A DNA stretch of 17,081 bases. It comes from Candidatus Hydrogenedentota bacterium (GTDB lineage Bacteria > Hydrogenedentota > Hydrogenedentia > Hydrogenedentiales > CAITNO01). Of this stretch, positions 1 to 6,597 are shown piece after piece. Under the pieces are notes generated by a model, which was not told where the DNA came from, did no database searches, and was given only the letters and a program-made list of their open reading frames with translations. Positions within the stretch are counted from its first letter, which is position 1; every line of letters starts with the position of its first letter. A program made the position numbers and the translations under genes. The stretch is taken from contig CAIXUF010000898.1 in assembly GCA_903922535.1 (NCBI GenBank), positions 1-17,081 on the forward strand, written 5' to 3'.

Positions 1-693
1 GCCGGGTCATTCCTGATGGGCTCTGCAATACCCCTATGTGACCAATGTCCGGGGGAATCTCCGGCGCATATCGTGACGCAGAGCGGGTACTGGATGGGCA
101 AGTATGAACTGACCAAGCGGCAGTGGATGGCCGTGATGGGTTCCCACCCGTGGGATGGGCTCGGGGCAAGCAACGTTCTTGCCGACCTGGACTCTCCGGC
201 GGTATGGATCACTTGGCCCGACGCGCAGGCGTTCATTACACAGCTAAACTCTGCGACAGGCAAAACCTTCCGTGTGCCGACCGAGGCCCAATGGGAATAC
301 GCCTGCCGTGCGGGCACACAAACGTATTACTACTGGGGTGATGACCCCCAGAATACGTCGATTGGCGGATATGCGTGGTGGATGAACAACGCCTACGGTG
401 CCGGCCAGGAATACGCGCATTTGGTCGGCCAGAAGGTACCCAATGCTTGGGGCTTGTACGACATGGGCGGAAATGTTTACGAATTCTGTGACGATGACTG
501 GCACGGAAACTACTACGGGGCACCGACAAATGGAGCCCAGGCTTGGATTGACATACCCAGAAGCCCTTACCGGGTGGTTCGCGGCGGGGCTTGGGTTTCC
601 GGATTTGGCGAGTGTCGTTCGGCGTTCCGCACTTCTATTCCCACAGACCTGGCGCATGCCAGTTATGGATTTCGCGTTGTGCGGACTCCGTAA
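1..693 (+). CDS. FGE/SUMF1-fold protein, 5' end cut off by window edge
   Basis: The reading frame is open from base 1, and its first residues (AGSFLMG) match an internal segment of the next gene, so the true start lies upstream. The ATG at 16 is internal. The visible 230 residues are an FGE-sulfatase (DUF323-type) domain: PAGSFLMG-like start, WMGKYELTKRQW, FRVPTEAQWEYACRAG, NAWGLYDMGGNVYEF, then RVVRGGAW and a terminal GFRVVRTP. True FGEs convert a sulfatase Cys to formylglycine using a copper-binding Cys pair after RGGS. Here the first position is Ser200 and the second Cys205 (numbered from base 1), so the pair is incomplete and FGE activity is unlikely. The fold is also used by non-catalytic and ligand-binding proteins. 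By analogy with the next gene, the missing N-terminus may hold a signal peptide and Ig-like repeats. The family call is firm; the function is unknown. Confidence 0.88.
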   Translation, partial: AGSFLMGSAIPLCDQCPGESPAHIVTQSGYWMGKYELTKRQWMAVMGSHPWDGLGASNVLADLDSPAVWITWPDAQAFITQLNSATGKTFRVPTEAQWEYACRAGTQTYYYWGDDPQNTSIGGYAWWMNNAYGAGQEYAHLVGQKVPNAWGLYDMGGNVYEFCDDDWHGNYYGAPTNGAQAWIDIPRSPYRVVRGGAWVSGFGECRSAFRTSIPTDLAHASYGFRVVRTP

Positions 694-803
694 GACTGAG
701 AACAATAGCCCTGTTACCCCCCAAGTATACGTGTGAGTTTCCTCTGGCCAGAAGCCGGAGAGACTGGTGTGGTTGCCAAATATGTGCCGACGGGTGCCTG
801 AAC

Positions 804-810
804 GAAGGAG
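804..810 (+). promoter_or_regulatory. Ribosome binding site that decides the start of the second FGE-fold gene
   Basis: GAAGGAG lies 8 bases before the ATG at 819. The open frame runs further upstream, to 591, but that part overlaps the previous gene and looks non-coding. The site and the signal peptide that begins at 819 agree on the start. Confidence 0.75.
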
Positions 811-818
811 TGGGTGCG

Positions 819-2216
819 ATGAAAAGAATGTCATGGTTCACCGGACTTGTGCTGGCAAGTACGTTCCTGGCGATTGCGGGATTTCCGCAGCCGGCGGCAC
901 ATGCGGGCGACACCATTCCCCCGACCGGAACGATAGTCATCAACAACAACGCGACCAACACAAACACGCCCGCTGTAAAGCTGTCGCTGACTTGGTCGGA
1001 CGGCATCGGTTCAGGCGTGTCGCGCATGCGTTTCAGCAATGATGGGTCGCATTGGACCGTATGGGAACCGCCGGTGGCGATCCGCGACTATACACTTCCG
1101 GGCACGGACGGCTACAAGACGGTGCGGGTGCAGTACCTGGACAAGATGATGAACCGGTCAGACGCATTCAGCGACTACATCCGGCTGGACACGGTGCCGC
1201 CCACCGGTGGCATTGTCATCAACAGCGGCGCGCTGACCACGCCCGGCCAGCTGGTCACGCTGGGTTTGACCTGGTCCGACGGAACGGGTTCGGGCGTGAC
1301 GCGCATGCGTTTCAGCGATGACGGCGCACATTGGACCGCCTGGGAACTGTCGGCGGCCAACCGCCCCTACACGCTGCCGGCGGGGCAGGGCTACCACACG
1401 GTGCGTGTTCAGTACGCGGACGCCACGGGGAATTACTCCCCCGTGTACAGCGATTACATCAAGGTGCAGGAGCCCAAGCAGGAGACATGGATGCTGCCGA
1501 ACGATGTCCCGCTGGTGATGGTGTGGATACCGGCCGGGTCATTCCTGATGGGCACCGGCGGATCCGAGGGTGCCTATGCGCATGAAGCTCCGCCGCATAT
1601 CGTGACGCAGAGCGGGTTCTGGATGGGCAAGTATGAAGTGACCAAGCGGCAGTGGATTGCGGTGATGGTTTCGCAACCGTGGGAGGGTCAGCCACAGGTG
1701 CTCAGTCACTTTGACTCCCCGGCCGTAGATGTGTGGGGGGGGGATATGGAGTTGTTCATAACGCGTTTGAACACCTTGACGGGAAAAACGTTCCGCCTGC
1801 CAAGCGAGGCGCAATGGGAATACGCGTGTCGGGCGGGCACATCAACGGCCTACTACTGGGGTGAAGACCCCCAACATGCCATGATTGGCGCATATGCATG
1901 GTGGAATGGCAACGCCAACAGTGTTGGGCAGCGTTACGCTCATGTGGTGGGCCAGAAGATACCCAATGCGTGGGGCTTGTACGACATGATCGGGAATGTC
2001 AGGGAATGGTGCGATGACGACTGGCACGATACCTACGAAGGCGCGCCCACAAACGGAGCCCAGGCCTGGATTGACATACCCAGAAATGGTCTCCGGTTGC
2101 TTCGCGGCGGGGACTGGGCAGAGTACGTGTGGAACACCCGTTCGGCGTCTCGCTACAGCAGTAGCTGGGGTGTTACGAGCGAGTTCTACGGATTCCGCGT
2201 GGTGCGCACTCCATAG
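819..2216 (+). CDS. Secreted protein with two Ig-like repeats and an FGE/SUMF1-fold domain
   Basis: This 465-aa protein starts at ATG 819, supported by GAAGGAG and a clear signal peptide: MKRMS, a hydrophobic core, then AHA before GD at about residue 30. Residues 31-123 and 124-216 are two tandem copies of a 93-residue beta-rich unit. Each holds PPTG, LTWSDG-GSGV-RMRFS-DG-HWT-WE, YTLP, and a V-VQY---N-S-YSDYI end, resembling Ig-like/fibronectin-like surface repeats. Residues from about 225 to 465 are an FGE-sulfatase domain closely similar to the upstream gene. At the two positions where FGE has its catalytic cysteines this protein has Glu435 and Thr440, so it is probably not a formylglycine-generating enzyme. 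It is likely exported and may be a binding or surface protein; the substrate is unknown. A run of nine G (1735-1743) lies inside the FGE domain without breaking the frame. Confidence 0.9.
   Translation: MKRMSWFTGLVLASTFLAIAGFPQPAAHAGDTIPPTGTIVINNNATNTNTPAVKLSLTWSDGIGSGVSRMRFSNDGSHWTVWEPPVAIRDYTLPGTDGYKTVRVQYLDKMMNRSDAFSDYIRLDTVPPTGGIVINSGALTTPGQLVTLGLTWSDGTGSGVTRMRFSDDGAHWTAWELSAANRPYTLPAGQGYHTVRVQYADATGNYSPVYSDYIKVQEPKQETWMLPNDVPLVMVWIPAGSFLMGTGGSEGAYAHEAPPHIVTQSGFWMGKYEVTKRQWIAVMVSQPWEGQPQVLSHFDSPAVDVWGGDMELFITRLNTLTGKTFRLPSEAQWEYACRAGTSTAYYWGEDPQHAMIGAYAWWNGNANSVGQRYAHVVGQKIPNAWGLYDMIGNVREWCDDDWHDTYEGAPTNGAQAWIDIPRNGLRLLRGGDWAEYVWNTRSASRYSSSWGVTSEFYGFRVVRTP
909..1466 (+). repeat. Two tandem 279-base repeats encoding Ig-like domains
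   Basis: The units start at 909 (GACACCATTCCCCCGACCGG) and 1188 (GACACGGTGCCGCCCACCGG), a period of 279 bases or 93 codons. DNA similarity stays high across the middle, for example CGCATGCGTTTCAGC in both copies. This points to a fairly recent internal duplication rather than ancient domain divergence. Confidence 0.8.
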
Positions 2217-2263
2217 ACTGTCGGTTGTCTTTGTCCGGCCCGATTCCTTGTTAGACACTGCCG

Positions 2264-2293
2264 TGCCGCCGCGCTTTGCGCGGGGCGTCTTTT
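2264..2293 (+). terminator. Likely rho-independent terminator after the FGE-fold genes
   Basis: CCGCGC (2269-2274), loop TTT, and GCGCGG (2278-2283) form a perfect 6-bp stem. The stem can extend outward by about four pairs with one bulged G at 2268. TCTTTT follows at 2288-2293. The site is 48 bases after the upstream stop codon and before the next operon, a sensible place for an end of transcription. Confidence 0.6.
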
Positions 2294-2379
2294 CGGAGAA
2301 CGGCGCTGCTTCAACCGTTTTGGCCTTGACCGGCCATTGTGGGTGATGTGGTGCCTGTCGTGTCGCATGCGCCCGGCAG

Positions 2380-2409
2380 TTGTATCCCCCCGTTCCAGCC
2401 TTCTATACT
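2380..2409 (+). promoter_or_regulatory. Candidate sigma70-type promoter for the GH51 operon
   Basis: TTGTAT (2380-2385) and TATACT (2404-2409) are separated by 18 bases and lie 43 bases before the ATG at 2452. The -10 box is a 5/6 match to TATAAT and the -35 box matches TTGACA at about 4/6. The position after a likely terminator and before the first gene of an operon supports it. Housekeeping promoters in this lineage are not known to me. Confidence 0.45.
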
Positions 2410-2451
2410 GATGCGGGGAGGAGGTTGGGCCAAAGAAGGAAAGCACAGGAC

Positions 2452-3147
2452 ATGCAGGCCGAAGACCGCGTTATTCATTTTTGTGTGGAGCTGATTCACC
2501 AGCCGTCGCCCCTCAACCGCGCCGCGCTTCAAAAACTGTATTTCGACCTTTCGCAGACCCGGGCCAACTATAACAGCATCGAGGTCAACGAGGGCGGACA
2601 GTCCCGGTTCTACTCGAACCGCGGCCAGGCGCAGTCTATACTTCTGTTTCTTCCCGACCGCGCGCTGGTCATCGAGGAATGGGCCGATCTGGCGTTGAGT
2701 GATTTCGAGGAGAAGGTGCGCGTTATCATGCCGCACCTGGGCGCGGCGCGGCAGATTGACCGCTTTATGGTCCACGCGGCCACCATACGCTCCACCTTTG
2801 CGCTGACCCATTTCACCGATTCCCGCGTGTTCCTGCTCGACGCCGCCTGCAGCTTGTCCGGGCGCATCACCCCGCATTTCCAGCGTCCCGTGGCCACCGG
2901 CGGCCTGCGCTTCGTCCTGCCCGAAACGCCCGAGCATCCCGGCGCGTTGCAGGTGAACATAGAATCCTTCCGCCACAGCAACGACGAGATGTTTGTCGAG
3001 GTCAAGGGCGTCTACGGACGCCAGCAGGTGCTGGTCGGCCAGGGTGAGGAGGTCATCCACAATCTGCGCGAGGTGCGGCACTTTGTCAGTGAGCGGGTGT
3101 ATCCGTTCTTGCAGCAGTTTGACCAGCCCTCCGGCGTTGATGCATGA
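2452..3147 (+). CDS. Unrecognised 231-aa protein, first gene of the GH51 operon
   Basis: The ATG at 2452 is preferred over the in-frame ATG at 2380 because the 24 residues before it look non-coding, the upstream DNA carries promoter-like boxes, and AGAAGGA (2434-2440) lies 11 bases before it. I do not recognise the family. The protein is soluble, with no signal peptide or membrane segment. It looks like a mixed alpha/beta fold with alternating strand-like stretches (SILLFLPDRALVIEEW, GGLRFVLPE, ALQVNIESFRH, EMFVEVKGVYG) and a helical C-terminus. Its stop overlaps the start of the GH51 gene as ATGA, so the two are almost certainly translated together. Translational coupling suggests a role linked to that enzyme, but nothing in the sequence names it. 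Confidence 0.8.
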   Translation: MQAEDRVIHFCVELIHQPSPLNRAALQKLYFDLSQTRANYNSIEVNEGGQSRFYSNRGQAQSILLFLPDRALVIEEWADLALSDFEEKVRVIMPHLGAARQIDRFMVHAATIRSTFALTHFTDSRVFLLDAACSLSGRITPHFQRPVATGGLRFVLPETPEHPGALQVNIESFRHSNDEMFVEVKGVYGRQQVLVGQGEEVIHNLREVRHFVSERVYPFLQQFDQPSGVDA

Positions 3148-4715
3148 GCCGTCCCGCCATTAACATTTGGCCCGCCCTGCCCAAATCCGTCATTCGGCCC
3201 GAGATCTACGGCCATTTCGCGGAGCATTTGGGACGCTGCATCTATGAGGGCGTCTGGGTGGGGGAGGGAGCGCGCCTTCCCAACGAAAACGGCCTGCGCC
3301 TCGACGTGCTTGCCGCGTTGAAACATCTGCGCGCGCCCGTCGTGCGCTGGCCCGGCGGCTGCTTTGCCGACGATTACCACTGGCGCGACGGCGTCGGGCC
3401 GCGTGCCGAAAGGCCCGTCACGGCAAACATCTGGTGGCGTCAGGGCGAGCCGAACGAATTCGGCACGGGCGAGTTCATGCGCTTCTGCCGCGCCCTGGGC
3501 TGCCAGCCCTACCTTTGCGCCAACGTCGGTTCCGGCAGCCCCCGCGAGGCACGCGACTGGGTCGAATACTGCAACTTCGGCGGCGATTCGTCCCTCTCCG
3601 CACTGCGCGCCCGGGACGGCAGTCCCGAGCCCCACGGTGTCAAGTATTGGGGCGTCGGCAACGAGAATTGGGCTTGCGGCGGACGCCTCACCGGCGGCGA
3701 CTACGCCAAAGAGTTCGCCCGCTACGGCAATTATATGAAGGCGATGGACCCCTCCGTCGAACTGGTCGCCTGCGGCGCCCAGCCCAGCGACCGCCACAGT
3801 TTTAAGTCCCCCTTTGCAGGGGGATTTAGGGGGATGTTGGGGCCGCCAACCGTGCCGGGAATGGCGGAACACAACCCCGTCCAGAACGACTGGAACCACG
3901 ACTTCTGCGCGGGCATGCAGCACCCCGAACTGATAGACCATATCGCGTTGCACCGCCACTTCTCACGCGGTCCGGGCAGGGATTTCAGCGATGGTGATTT
4001 CCGCGGCCTCTTTGCCGATGTCTTCACCCTGGAACGCGACCTGAAACTGACCGAGGCGATCCTGGCCTACCACTACCCCGACAAGTTCGTCGGGATTATG
4101 GTCGATGAATGGGGCATGTGGCACCCCGAAGCGCAGGTGGACAATGGCCTGGAGCAGGACCACACCCTGCGCGACGCCCTGCTGGCCGCCAGCGTGCTGA
4201 ACCTGTTCAACCGCTGGTCCCACCGCGTCACCATGGCCAATATCGCCCAGACCATCAACGTGCTGCAATGCCTGGCCATGACCCAGGGCGACCGCATGTT
4301 CCTGACCCCGACCTACTACGCCTTTGACATGCTGCGGCCGCACATGGGCGCGCGCGCCATCACCCACGAAACGGACAGCCCGTCCTACTCCGCCCATCCG
4401 GTGGGCCAGTCCGCCCCCTGCAACGTTCCGCTGCTCGACGCCAGCGTTTCCATGGCCGGAAAGAAAGTCCTCGTTACCGTGGTCAACCGCTCCCTCGACA
4501 CGGACCTGGAAACAGCGATTCAACTGCGCGAGTTTCGCGCCGCTTCGGTGTCCGCCAAGGTCATGGCGGCTCCCGACCCGCGGGCCACAAACAGTTTCGC
4601 GGTTCCCTCTGGAGTCGCCTCCAAACGAACCAAGGTCGATGCGGTCGAAGGCGGCACCATCGTTCACGTCTTTCCCCGTCATTCCCTGACGGCCCTGACC
4701 ATAACACTGGAATAG
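3144..4715 (+). CDS. GH51 alpha-L-arabinofuranosidase with an in-frame repeat insertion
   Basis: This 523-aa enzyme belongs to glycoside hydrolase family 51, retaining enzymes that release terminal alpha-L-arabinofuranose from arabinan, arabinoxylan or short arabino-oligosaccharides. The N-terminal barrel includes IYGHFAEHLGRCIYEGVWV and VVRWPGGCFADDYHWRDGVGP. The acid/base is Glu174 in WGVGNENW and the nucleophile is Glu322 in IMVDEWGMW. A C-terminal beta-sandwich ends in HVFPRHSLTALTITLE. There is no signal peptide, so it should act in the cytoplasm on imported oligosaccharides. In well-studied GH51 enzymes (Geobacillus E175/E294) the two glutamates are 119 residues apart; here the gap is 148. 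The extra 29 residues match a segment at about 219-247 that begins with a translated palindromic repeat. The start is fixed by the ATGA overlap with the upstream gene, and the next gene follows after 7 bases. Confidence 0.93.
   Translation: MSRPAINIWPALPKSVIRPEIYGHFAEHLGRCIYEGVWVGEGARLPNENGLRLDVLAALKHLRAPVVRWPGGCFADDYHWRDGVGPRAERPVTANIWWRQGEPNEFGTGEFMRFCRALGCQPYLCANVGSGSPREARDWVEYCNFGGDSSLSALRARDGSPEPHGVKYWGVGNENWACGGRLTGGDYAKEFARYGNYMKAMDPSVELVACGAQPSDRHSFKSPFAGGFRGMLGPPTVPGMAEHNPVQNDWNHDFCAGMQHPELIDHIALHRHFSRGPGRDFSDGDFRGLFADVFTLERDLKLTEAILAYHYPDKFVGIMVDEWGMWHPEAQVDNGLEQDHTLRDALLAASVLNLFNRWSHRVTMANIAQTINVLQCLAMTQGDRMFLTPTYYAFDMLRPHMGARAITHETDSPSYSAHPVGQSAPCNVPLLDASVSMAGKKVLVTVVNRSLDTDLETAIQLREFRAASVSAKVMAAPDPRATNSFAVPSGVASKRTKVDAVEGGTIVHVFPRHSLTALTITLE
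3801..3834 (+). repeat. CCCCC/GGGGG palindromic repeat inserted in a coding sequence
   Basis: TCCCCC (3807-3812), loop TTTGCA and GGGGGA (3819-3824) form a perfect hairpin. TTTAGGGGGA follows at 3825-3834. This matches the general form of the small repeats with TTTAGGGGGATTT motifs that are common between genes in many bacteria. Here it is read as FKSPFAGGFRGM, in frame, inside the GH51 barrel. The inserted segment probably extends to about 3884, judging by the spacing of the catalytic residues. Confidence 0.7.
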
Positions 4716-4722
4716 ACCGGCC

Positions 4723-5733
4723 ATGCAAGCGACGGGAGAACCGCTGGTCTCGGTACTCATGCCGGTATACAATGCCGCCGGTACCGTGGCGGCGGCGGTG
4801 GATTCCATTCAGGGACAGGATTTCGGCGCATGGGAAATGCTTGCCGTGGACGACGGCTCAACAGATGGTTCCACCGAAATTCTGGAGGGGCTGGCGCAAA
4901 AGGATCCCCGCATCCGCGTCCTTCGCATCAAGCACAGCGGCATCGTGGCGGCACTGCAAACATCCGCTGCCGACGCCAAAGGCACCTATTTGGCCCGCAT
5001 GGACGCGGACGACCTCGCCCGGCCCGAAAGGCTGCGCCTGCAACTGGACTGTTTTGCCTCAGACCCGGGTTTGGGCCTGTGCGGCGGGCGGGTGCGCATG
5101 ATGGGCGATTCCATCGGTTCCGGGCGGCGCCGCTATGAGGCATGGGTGAATGCGCTGACCAGCCACGAGGTCATCGTGCGCGAGATCTTCGTCGAATGCC
5201 CCCTGCCGCATCCGACCTTCATGATTTCGCGGAAGTGGTATGACCGGATCGGCGGCTATCAGGAATGCCCCTGGCCCGAAGACTACGACCTCGTCATGCG
5301 CTTGTGGCGGGTCGGCGCGCGCTTTGCCAAACCCGAAGCCGCCGTGTTGGACTGGCGCGACCATCCGGATCGTTTGTCCATGAACGATCCGCGGTATGAC
5401 GAGGCGGCCTTTCGCGCCCTCAAGCGCCATTACCTCGCCCAGTTCCCCGCAAGGGTGGGTCGGCCCCTGTACCAGTGGGGTGCCGGGGAAGTGGGCAAGC
5501 GCTGGCTGCGTGAAGGGAAGGGTGCAACTCCGGTCGCTGTTGTGGACATTAATCCCCGAAAGATAGGCCGAATTATTCATGGAGTGCGCGTGATTACCAA
5601 GGAACAACTGCCGCCTCCAGCCGCCTGCTTTGTTGTGGTGATGGTTGGCACACCGGGTGCCCGTGACGAAATCCGCGATCTGCTGAGTCCAATGGGATTT
5701 CTGGAATGCAAGGATTATTTGTTTTTTGCATAA
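4723..5733 (+). CDS. GT2 family glycosyltransferase with C-terminal Rossmann-like domain
   Basis: This is a 336-aa protein. Residues about 8-230 are a GT-A fold family 2 glycosyltransferase: VSVLMPVYNAAGTV, the nucleotide-binding DDGSTD (43-48), the metal-binding MDADD (93-97), and PEDYD with Glu186/Asp187 near the likely catalytic base. It should transfer a sugar from a nucleotide-sugar to a glycan or lipid acceptor; donor and acceptor cannot be read. There is no membrane segment, so it is cytosolic or peripheral. From about residue 250 a second domain begins with YQWGAGEVGKRW, followed by VAVVDINPRKIGR and IHGVRVI, a dinucleotide- or nucleotide-binding Rossmann-like pattern. It lies 7 bases after the GH51 stop without a clear Shine-Dalgarno site, which implies co-transcription. 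Confidence 0.88.
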   Translation: MQATGEPLVSVLMPVYNAAGTVAAAVDSIQGQDFGAWEMLAVDDGSTDGSTEILEGLAQKDPRIRVLRIKHSGIVAALQTSAADAKGTYLARMDADDLARPERLRLQLDCFASDPGLGLCGGRVRMMGDSIGSGRRRYEAWVNALTSHEVIVREIFVECPLPHPTFMISRKWYDRIGGYQECPWPEDYDLVMRLWRVGARFAKPEAAVLDWRDHPDRLSMNDPRYDEAAFRALKRHYLAQFPARVGRPLYQWGAGEVGKRWLREGKGATPVAVVDINPRKIGRIIHGVRVITKEQLPPPAACFVVVMVGTPGARDEIRDLLSPMGFLECKDYLFFA

Positions 5734-5754
5734 ACCCAGTTGACATTCCAACAA

Positions 5755-5776
5755 TCCCAAAGAATGGGAAGTTTTA
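5755..5776 (+). terminator. Weak possible terminator after the GT2 gene
   Basis: TCCCA (5755-5759), loop AAGAA and TGGGA (5765-5769) form a 5-bp stem followed by AGTTTTA. It lies 22 bases after the stop codon. The stem is short and the T-tract interrupted, so this is only a candidate. Confidence 0.3.
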
Positions 5777-5827
5777 GAGGAACCCCCGTCAAAGTGTACA
5801 CTGTGCAAATGGAGGATGGACCCAGCT

Positions 5828-5863
5828 TGGACAGTCGCTCGAATCGCCTGGCCCCACTGTCCA
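5828..5863. repeat. 8-bp inverted repeat upstream of the sigma factor gene
   Basis: TGGACAGT (5828-5835) and its exact complement ACTGTCCA (5856-5863) flank a 20-base loop. The right arm runs into the GTCCATACC tandem repeat. It could be an operator or a transcript hairpin; no protein partner can be inferred. Confidence 0.45.
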
Positions 5864-5885
5864 TACCGTCCATACCGTCCATAAC
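5859..5885 (+). repeat. Three tandem copies of GTCCATACC
   Basis: GTCCATACC, GTCCATACC and GTCCATAAC run head to tail at 5859-5867, 5868-5876 and 5877-5885. They lie in the 231-base gap (5734-5964) before the sigma factor gene. Apart from the adjoining inverted repeat, I saw nothing else convincing in that gap. The 61-codon open frame across it looks non-coding. Confidence 0.75.
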
Positions 5886-5964
5886 TGCAGTCAGTGGAAT
5901 TCCACGTGCGAAATGCCTGGAATAATCGCTGTAAACCTTTTATCCATGGAAAACGTTTGCCAAG

Positions 5965-6597
5965 ATGAGTGACATGAATTTAGCCCGTCCGGAAAGTTCG
6001 GGTACAGACGACACCGCGCTGGCGCTTGCCGCCGGGCGGGGCGATATGGCCGCATTAGAGGAAATCGTGCGGAAATATCAGGGTCGTGTGTACGCGACGG
6101 CCTACCGGGTGACCGGCAACCGCGAGGACGCGCTGGACGTCACGCAGGACGCGCTTGTCAAGGCCTATCAAAAGATAGGCACATGGGCGCCGACCGGAAA
6201 TTTTCTTTCGTGGCTTCTCCGCCTCACGACAAACCAGGCGATTGACCACCTGCGCCGCAGAAACCGGCGCAAGCAGGAGCCTTTGGACGAGGCCTTTGTC
6301 GGCCAGACCGAAGGTGCCGCCGTGGAGCCGACCGTGGAGAACACAGAAAGCGTGGTGCGCGGCCGGGAGATAGACGCCCGGGTACGCGGTGCGCTCGTGA
6401 AGCTGTCCAACATGCAGCGGACTGTCTTTGTGCTGCGCCATTTTGAAGAGTTTTCCCTGGCTGAAATTGCAGAAGAATTGGGCTGTACCGTCGGCAGTGT
6501 CAAGGTGCATCTGTTTCGCGCGTTGAAGAAGTTGCGCGTTGAACTCGATGACTTGGCGCCCGACACCAGCCAAAACGATCAGGACAAAATGAAATGA
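5965..6597 (+). CDS. ECF-type RNA polymerase sigma factor
   Basis: The protein has 210 aa and the two-domain layout of sigma70-family extracytoplasmic-function factors. Sigma region 2 lies at about residues 29-105 (ALEEIVRKYQGRVY, NREDALDVTQDALVKAYQ, then NFLSWLLRLTTNQAIDHLRRRNRR). Region 4 lies at about 145-197 (LSNMQRTVFVLRHFEEFSLAEIAEELGC, then VGSVKVHLFRALKKLR), the helix-turn-helix that reads the -35 element. It would direct RNA polymerase to a small regulon. The ATG at 5965 has no good Shine-Dalgarno site; ATG 5974 is an alternative. The stop overlaps the next gene (ATGA), a membrane protein placed and shaped like an anti-sigma factor. Its targets are unknown; the T2SS operon 1.1 kb downstream is a candidate only by position. 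Confidence 0.93.
   Translation: MSDMNLARPESSGTDDTALALAAGRGDMAALEEIVRKYQGRVYATAYRVTGNREDALDVTQDALVKAYQKIGTWAPTGNFLSWLLRLTTNQAIDHLRRRNRRKQEPLDEAFVGQTEGAAVEPTVENTESVVRGREIDARVRGALVKLSNMQRTVFVLRHFEEFSLAEIAEELGCTVGSVKVHLFRALKKLRVELDDLAPDTSQNDQDKMK

Noticed and set aside
591..818. Upstream extension of the second FGE-fold gene to the ATG at 591
   Set aside because: It overlaps the first gene in another frame, and the signal peptide and Shine-Dalgarno site at 804-821 point to ATG 819.
1735..1743. G9 tract as evidence of a frameshifted pseudogene
   Set aside because: The frame matches the paralog on both sides of the tract and continues to a normal family C-terminus.
1..2216. Annotation of the two FGE-fold genes as sulfatase-modifying enzymes
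   Set aside because: The copper-binding cysteine pair is incomplete in the first and absent in the second, and no sulfatase gene is nearby.
3012..3959. Long antisense open frame opposite the GH51 gene (315 codons), with similar ones opposite gspE, gspF, gspL and the GT2 gene
   Set aside because: Such frames are expected opposite GC-rich genes. The protein sequences are low in recognisable motifs and conflict with firmly identified + strand genes.
5779..5783. GGAAC as the -35 element of an ECF-type autoregulated promoter
   Set aside because: No matching ECF-type -10 element was found 15-17 bases downstream, and a five-base match is expected by chance.
5859..5885. Tandem repeat as a CRISPR array
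   Set aside because: Units are 9 bases, directly adjacent and without spacers.
5740..5925. Open frame of 61 codons between the GT2 and sigma factor genes
   Set aside because: It has no ribosome binding site, its middle is the 9-base tandem repeat read as SIPSIPSI, and its composition does not look like protein. Treated as intergenic.
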